Assembly (NCBI GenBank): GCA_016712105.1
Contig: JADJRU010000037.1
Location: 1 to 17,751, forward strand
DNA: 17,751 nt
Direction: 5' to 3'
Source of the DNA: Ahniella sp.
GTDB lineage: Bacteria; Pseudomonadota; Gammaproteobacteria; Xanthomonadales; Ahniellaceae
In this document: positions 14,880 to 17,751 of the stretch, in pieces
How positions within the stretch are numbered: position 1 is the stretch's first letter
Layout of the letters: each line of letters opens with the position of its first letter
Position numbers and translations under genes: made by a program
The notes under the pieces: generated by a model
What the model was told of the DNA's origin: nothing
The model's database searches: none
Seen by the model: only the letters and a program-made list of their open reading frames with translations

Positions 14880-15841
14880 GTACTTTCCTGACTCTGTTGA
14901 AGCGCGAATACTGGGAAAACCGTGGTGGTTTCCTGTGGGCACCGATCATCGTGATCAGCCTGTTCACGGTGTTCACACTGATCGGAATGATTGCCGGCAA
15001 GGTGCATCTTGGCAATCTGCCGGTCGAAATGCGAAGCCTGCCACTCGATCAGATGATCGCCAAACTGTCGCCTGAACAACTCCAGAAAGCGATGATTGGT
15101 TGGCGCCATGCGTTGGCCGGGTTTGGCCTGATCGTCCAGATGGTGCTCGGTGTTGTGCTGTTCTTCTACTTGCTGAGTTCGTTGCACGATGACCGCAAGG
15201 ATCGCTCGATCCTGTTCTGGAAATCGATGCCGGTGTCGGACTTCAGCACGCTGCTGTCGAAATACGTCAGTGCCGCACTGGTTGCACCGCTGTTTGCCTG
15301 GGTCGGCGTGATCGTCCTGCAACTGATCATGCTGGTGATGTTCTCGATCTTCTTCCTGAGCAACGGCGTTCAGAAGTACACCCTGTTGTGGACCGAGGCC
15401 GATCTGATCGGCATGTGGATCCGCATGTTTGTCGGTATCCCGCTGAATGCCCTGTGGGCACTGCCGGCCTACGGTTGGTTGATGATGGTGTCCTCGTGGT
15501 CGCGGTCTCGTCCGTTCCTGTGGGCTGTCTTCGCGCCGATTGGCGTCGGCTTGGTCCTCACCTGGATCGATGTGCTGAGCAATCTGCAGATTCCGCAGAG
15601 CTGGTACTGGATCAACATGTTTGGCCGCGCCATCCTGGGTGTGGTTCCATGGATGTTCGGTGATGGCGCGAACGCCATCGGATTCAACTTCAGCAGCGAC
15701 CGTGGTCCCTATGACCTGTACAGCTGGGAAGCGATGGGCAGCCTGCTGGGTTCGGCCCATCTCTGGATCGGTGTCGTGGCAGGACTGGCGATGCTCGGTG
15801 TGGCGTTCTACTTCCGTCGCTACCGCGAAATCGCCGACTAA
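14876..15841 (+). CDS. ABC-2-type transporter permease
   Basis: A 321-aa inner-membrane protein with about six hydrophobic segments (roughly 21-41, 80-102, 131-161, 186-206, 213-234 and 294-313). Between helices 2 and 3 it has LHDDRKDRSILFWKSMPVSD (103-122), a cytoplasmic-loop pattern characteristic of ABC-2-type permeases working with YtrB/CcmA-like ATPases. A soluble stretch (about 42-78) lies between helices 1 and 2. Translational coupling to the ATPase by the 4-bp ATGA overlap and the terminator 33 nt downstream make it the last gene of the operon. The exported substrate cannot be inferred. Confidence 0.9.
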   Translation: MSTFLTLLKREYWENRGGFLWAPIIVISLFTVFTLIGMIAGKVHLGNLPVEMRSLPLDQMIAKLSPEQLQKAMIGWRHALAGFGLIVQMVLGVVLFFYLLSSLHDDRKDRSILFWKSMPVSDFSTLLSKYVSAALVAPLFAWVGVIVLQLIMLVMFSIFFLSNGVQKYTLLWTEADLIGMWIRMFVGIPLNALWALPAYGWLMMVSSWSRSRPFLWAVFAPIGVGLVLTWIDVLSNLQIPQSWYWINMFGRAILGVVPWMFGDGANAIGFNFSSDRGPYDLYSWEAMGSLLGSAHLWIGVVAGLAMLGVAFYFRRYREIAD

Positions 15842-15873
15842 GATTTGCCACAGGGACGTGGCCTTGTTTTACG

Positions 15874-15908
15874 CGGGACCAGTCGAAAGACTGGTCCCGT
15901 TTTGTTTG
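15874..15908 (+). terminator. Strong rho-independent terminator after the ABC operon
   Basis: An 11-bp perfect stem, CGGGACCAGTC (15874-15884) with GACTGGTCCCG (15889-15899), closed by a GAAA tetraloop and followed by TTTTGTTTG. It lies 33 nt after the permease stop. Confidence 0.93.
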
Positions 15909-15986
15909 TGCACGATTGGGCACCAGGTCAACTCGCCCAGTCATGCTGGATTGCCGCGCCAGACCCTCCAAATGCGGGGGAGAAAC

Positions 15987-16016
15987 GTGAAGAAGCCTAT
16001 GGAACACTTGCGATGA
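15987..16016 (+). other. Possible nine-codon leader frame upstream of the secreted protein
   Basis: A GTG (15987) preceded by a strong GGGGGAG (15976-15982) opens a nine-codon frame (VKKPMEHLR) whose TGA overlaps an ATG at 16013 that is in frame with the next gene. It could be a leader peptide or translational-coupling device, or chance. Low confidence. Confidence 0.2.
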
Positions 16017-16033
16017 ATGCAGTGAGGTATTCC

Positions 16034-17518
16034 ATGAAGCGACTTCTGTTTGCGATGCTGTTGGGCCATGCAGGTCTCGTGTCGGCGCAAGGCACCTCGG
16101 TTGATACACCGCGCTATACATATTTCTACAACCCGGGTGCCACCAGTGCGCCGCAGCCCTACAACGGAACCTGGCGTACGGCCCACGCATGGCTTTATGT
16201 GTACAGCTTCAATGGCAGCAGTTTCGTTGTTCCAACGACCGAAGTGGTGACACTTCGGACAACGTTGCCTGCAGGACTGACTTATGCAGGGTGGGACGGT
16301 GCAAGGTGGACGTGTTCGGCAATCAACCAGGATGTCACCTGCATCTCGAACGGGACTCTGCCGGTTTGGCCGACTGACTTGGGCGGCATTCTGCAGCTGT
16401 ACACCGATATTCCGTCCACCATGGCGGCGGGCACGACGGTGAGTTTCGATTTGCGCTGGTCAACGCCTACCTATCCGGGCAATCCCGCTGGTGCCTGCAC
16501 GTTTGCGAACCAATGTCGGCCGGCGGGCAGCACGATCAGACAGTCGCGGTTGACCAACTCCCTGTCGACCACACCCTTGGGCTCGTTTCCATGGACGCCG
16601 GGTGCTCAACGCACGCTTCAGTTGTCTGTTTCGGGTACCGGCTACAACCAGAACAACGGCGAAGTCAGCAGTACCTATTACTTGCCGCCCAAGGTCACGT
16701 TCCTGGGGGCTGACCCTTTGGGCTCAAACCCATTGCCGAACTGTTCCGCTGGTGCGGTCACCGCAAGCGGTCAGGTGGTCACATGCCAGGGCACTCAACT
16801 GTCCAACGTGCCGTCCGATCCAACCGGCAGTACCGGCGTGATCCTGCGCGTGGCCCTGGCGGCCGACTTGCCGGCTCCGGCCAGCATTCAGATCAAGGCC
16901 ACTTCCGGTGTTGCCGAGCAACCGCAGCGAGCACCGGAACTATGTGTCGGCTCGCCGTTGCCGGATGGCTGTGCCGTCCTGAACATCAATACGACGACCG
17001 CCATCGTGCCGCGCATGATCTTCAATCGAAGCCTGCTTCCTGATGTCGGCATGAGCCTGACTCCGATGGTGATCGATTGGTTGGCTCCTCAGCCCAGCAC
17101 CTTGAGGCTGGAGTACCGAAACATCGGCACTGCGGCCGGCACGACCAGTCGTCTGCATGTGCAGTTGCCACCCGGCTTGGCCTATCAGGGGATCAACAGT
17201 TCAAGCCCCACCGCAACCTGTGCCGCAACAGGCAGTGTGGCCGTGGGTCAATTGCTGAGTTGCCAGGCGGCCGGACTCGCGATCAATGCGAATGGCAGTT
17301 TGCGCGTCAATGTGTTGCCGGAAACCACGATCGGCGATGTCTCGGACATCCTCGCGGGCGTCAACGCCGATGCGTCCGTAACGGCAGAGACTCAGTTGGA
17401 TGCCTGCGTGTTGACACCGACCCGGGAAGACTGCGCCATGCTTGAAGTGGCTCCCACGTTCGCGGCGTGTAATGGGCGATACGGCGCTTCCGGCATTTTC
17501 TGCAATGGCTATGAATGA
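16034..17518 (+). CDS. Secreted protein with three DUF11-like repeats and a C-terminal IFCNGYE tail
   Basis: A 494-aa exported protein of unknown function. ATG 16034 is chosen because GAGG lies 6 nt upstream and it opens a signal peptide (MKRLLFAMLLGHAGLVSAQ); ATG 16013 would add seven residues. The mature part is rich in Ser, Thr, Gly and Pro, with paired cysteines. A pattern LP-x-G/K-(L/V)-x-Y/F...C...V-x-C recurs at residues 78-103, 217-251 and 378-410, as in DUF11-like conserved-repeat surface proteins. It ends CNGRYGASGIFCNGYE, resembling the IF-x-(D/N)-GFE tails of many secreted proteins in Lysobacterales; four of its cysteines fall near the end. No catalytic motif is seen. A promoter was not identified in the 125 bp after the preceding terminator. 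Confidence 0.82.
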   Translation: MKRLLFAMLLGHAGLVSAQGTSVDTPRYTYFYNPGATSAPQPYNGTWRTAHAWLYVYSFNGSSFVVPTTEVVTLRTTLPAGLTYAGWDGARWTCSAINQDVTCISNGTLPVWPTDLGGILQLYTDIPSTMAAGTTVSFDLRWSTPTYPGNPAGACTFANQCRPAGSTIRQSRLTNSLSTTPLGSFPWTPGAQRTLQLSVSGTGYNQNNGEVSSTYYLPPKVTFLGADPLGSNPLPNCSAGAVTASGQVVTCQGTQLSNVPSDPTGSTGVILRVALAADLPAPASIQIKATSGVAEQPQRAPELCVGSPLPDGCAVLNINTTTAIVPRMIFNRSLLPDVGMSLTPMVIDWLAPQPSTLRLEYRNIGTAAGTTSRLHVQLPPGLAYQGINSSSPTATCAATGSVAVGQLLSCQAAGLAINANGSLRVNVLPETTIGDVSDILAGVNADASVTAETQLDACVLTPTREDCAMLEVAPTFAACNGRYGASGIFCNGYE

Positions 17519-17530
17519 GGTGCTCGCGAT

Positions 17531-17751
17531 TCACTCCCCATGCGCGGCCATTGCGCTGTCTGCGGACCACTGAATCAGAGTTTCCCTCTCCCGGCACAGC
17601 CGGTAGAGGGTGGTCGACCATCCATCGAAATCGGTCGCGTCCGCTAACATCCAAGCTGAGCCAGAACCGATCCCGTTCCCGATGAAAGCCATCCATTCGA
17701 CACGACGACCCGCGGCGGATTCACCGAACAATTCGGTCTGTTCGTGTTCTT
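17531..17751 (-). CDS. C-terminal part of an unidentified gene entering from the right edge
   Basis: An open minus-strand frame runs from the window edge to a TGA at 17531-17533, giving at least 73 residues with an ELFGESAAGRRVEWMAFIGN stretch and ending SADSAMAAHGE. I recognise no domain. It converges on the secreted-protein gene with 12 bp between stops, and no terminator is visible. It may be the end of a real gene or a chance open frame. Confidence 0.35.
   Translation of the reverse strand, partial: EHEQTELFGESAAGRRVEWMAFIGNGIGSGSAWMLADATDFDGWSTTLYRLCRERETLIQWSADSAMAAHGE

Noticed and set aside
1..17751. Search for CRISPR arrays, tRNA/rRNA genes, insertion sequences, phage or toxin-antitoxin genes
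   Set aside because: Reading both strands showed no regular spacer-repeat pattern, no cloverleaf or rRNA-like stretch, no transposase or integrase motifs and no small paired toxin-antitoxin genes.

Overview
The window looks like chromosomal DNA of a Gram-negative gammaproteobacterium, most likely Lysobacterales (Xanthomonadales). The grounds are a TonB-dependent receptor paired with a LacI regulator and periplasmic GH13 enzymes, a YtrA-type GntR/ABC operon, a secreted protein with a short C-terminal tail of the IF-x-(D/N)-G-(F/Y)-E type, and moderately high GC. This placement is inference from gene content and style; no rRNA or other phylogenetic marker is present.

Positions 1-12699 form a maltodextrin/starch utilisation locus. 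On the left a minus-strand GH13 alpha-glucosidase (broken, and cut by the window edge) diverges from a plus-strand operon: SGLT-like sodium:sugar symporter (1336-2730), SLC45-like MFS maltose-type transporter (2744-4128, two frameshifts) and a secreted GH13 enzyme (4125-5801). A LacI-family regulator (6804-5740, minus) meets this operon tail to tail, with a 62-bp overlap. After an intergenic stretch with a palindromic repeat and a terminator, a large TonB-dependent receptor (9860-7152, minus) diverges from a second, larger secreted GH13 enzyme (10087-12699) with a C-terminal glucodextranase-C-like module. Inferred flow: alpha-glucan is trimmed by secreted amylases, oligosaccharides cross the outer membrane through the receptor, the symporter and MFS carrier take sugar across the inner membrane, and the cytoplasmic alpha-glucosidase yields glucose. 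The same 17-bp LacI-type pseudopalindrome lies in both divergent promoter regions, 84 and 83 nt upstream of the rightward start codons, and is the best candidate operator of the local LacI protein.

Positions 12728-13290 (minus) hold a glutathione peroxidase gene with an intact signal-peptide start but a frameshift just after it.

Positions 13364-15908 form a compact operon: promoter with an overlapping GGTG-N16-CACC palindrome, a 76-aa putative secreted peptide, a YtrA-type GntR repressor, an ABC ATPase with a non-canonical signature, an ABC-2-type permease, and a strong terminator.

Positions 16034-17518 encode a secreted protein with three DUF11-like modules. The last 220 bases hold the probable 3' end of another minus-strand gene.

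Three genes (alpha-glucosidase, MFS transporter, glutathione peroxidase) carry in total five apparent frameshifts and one nonsense codon, while their neighbours are intact. The sequence alone cannot tell real gene decay from assembly error.
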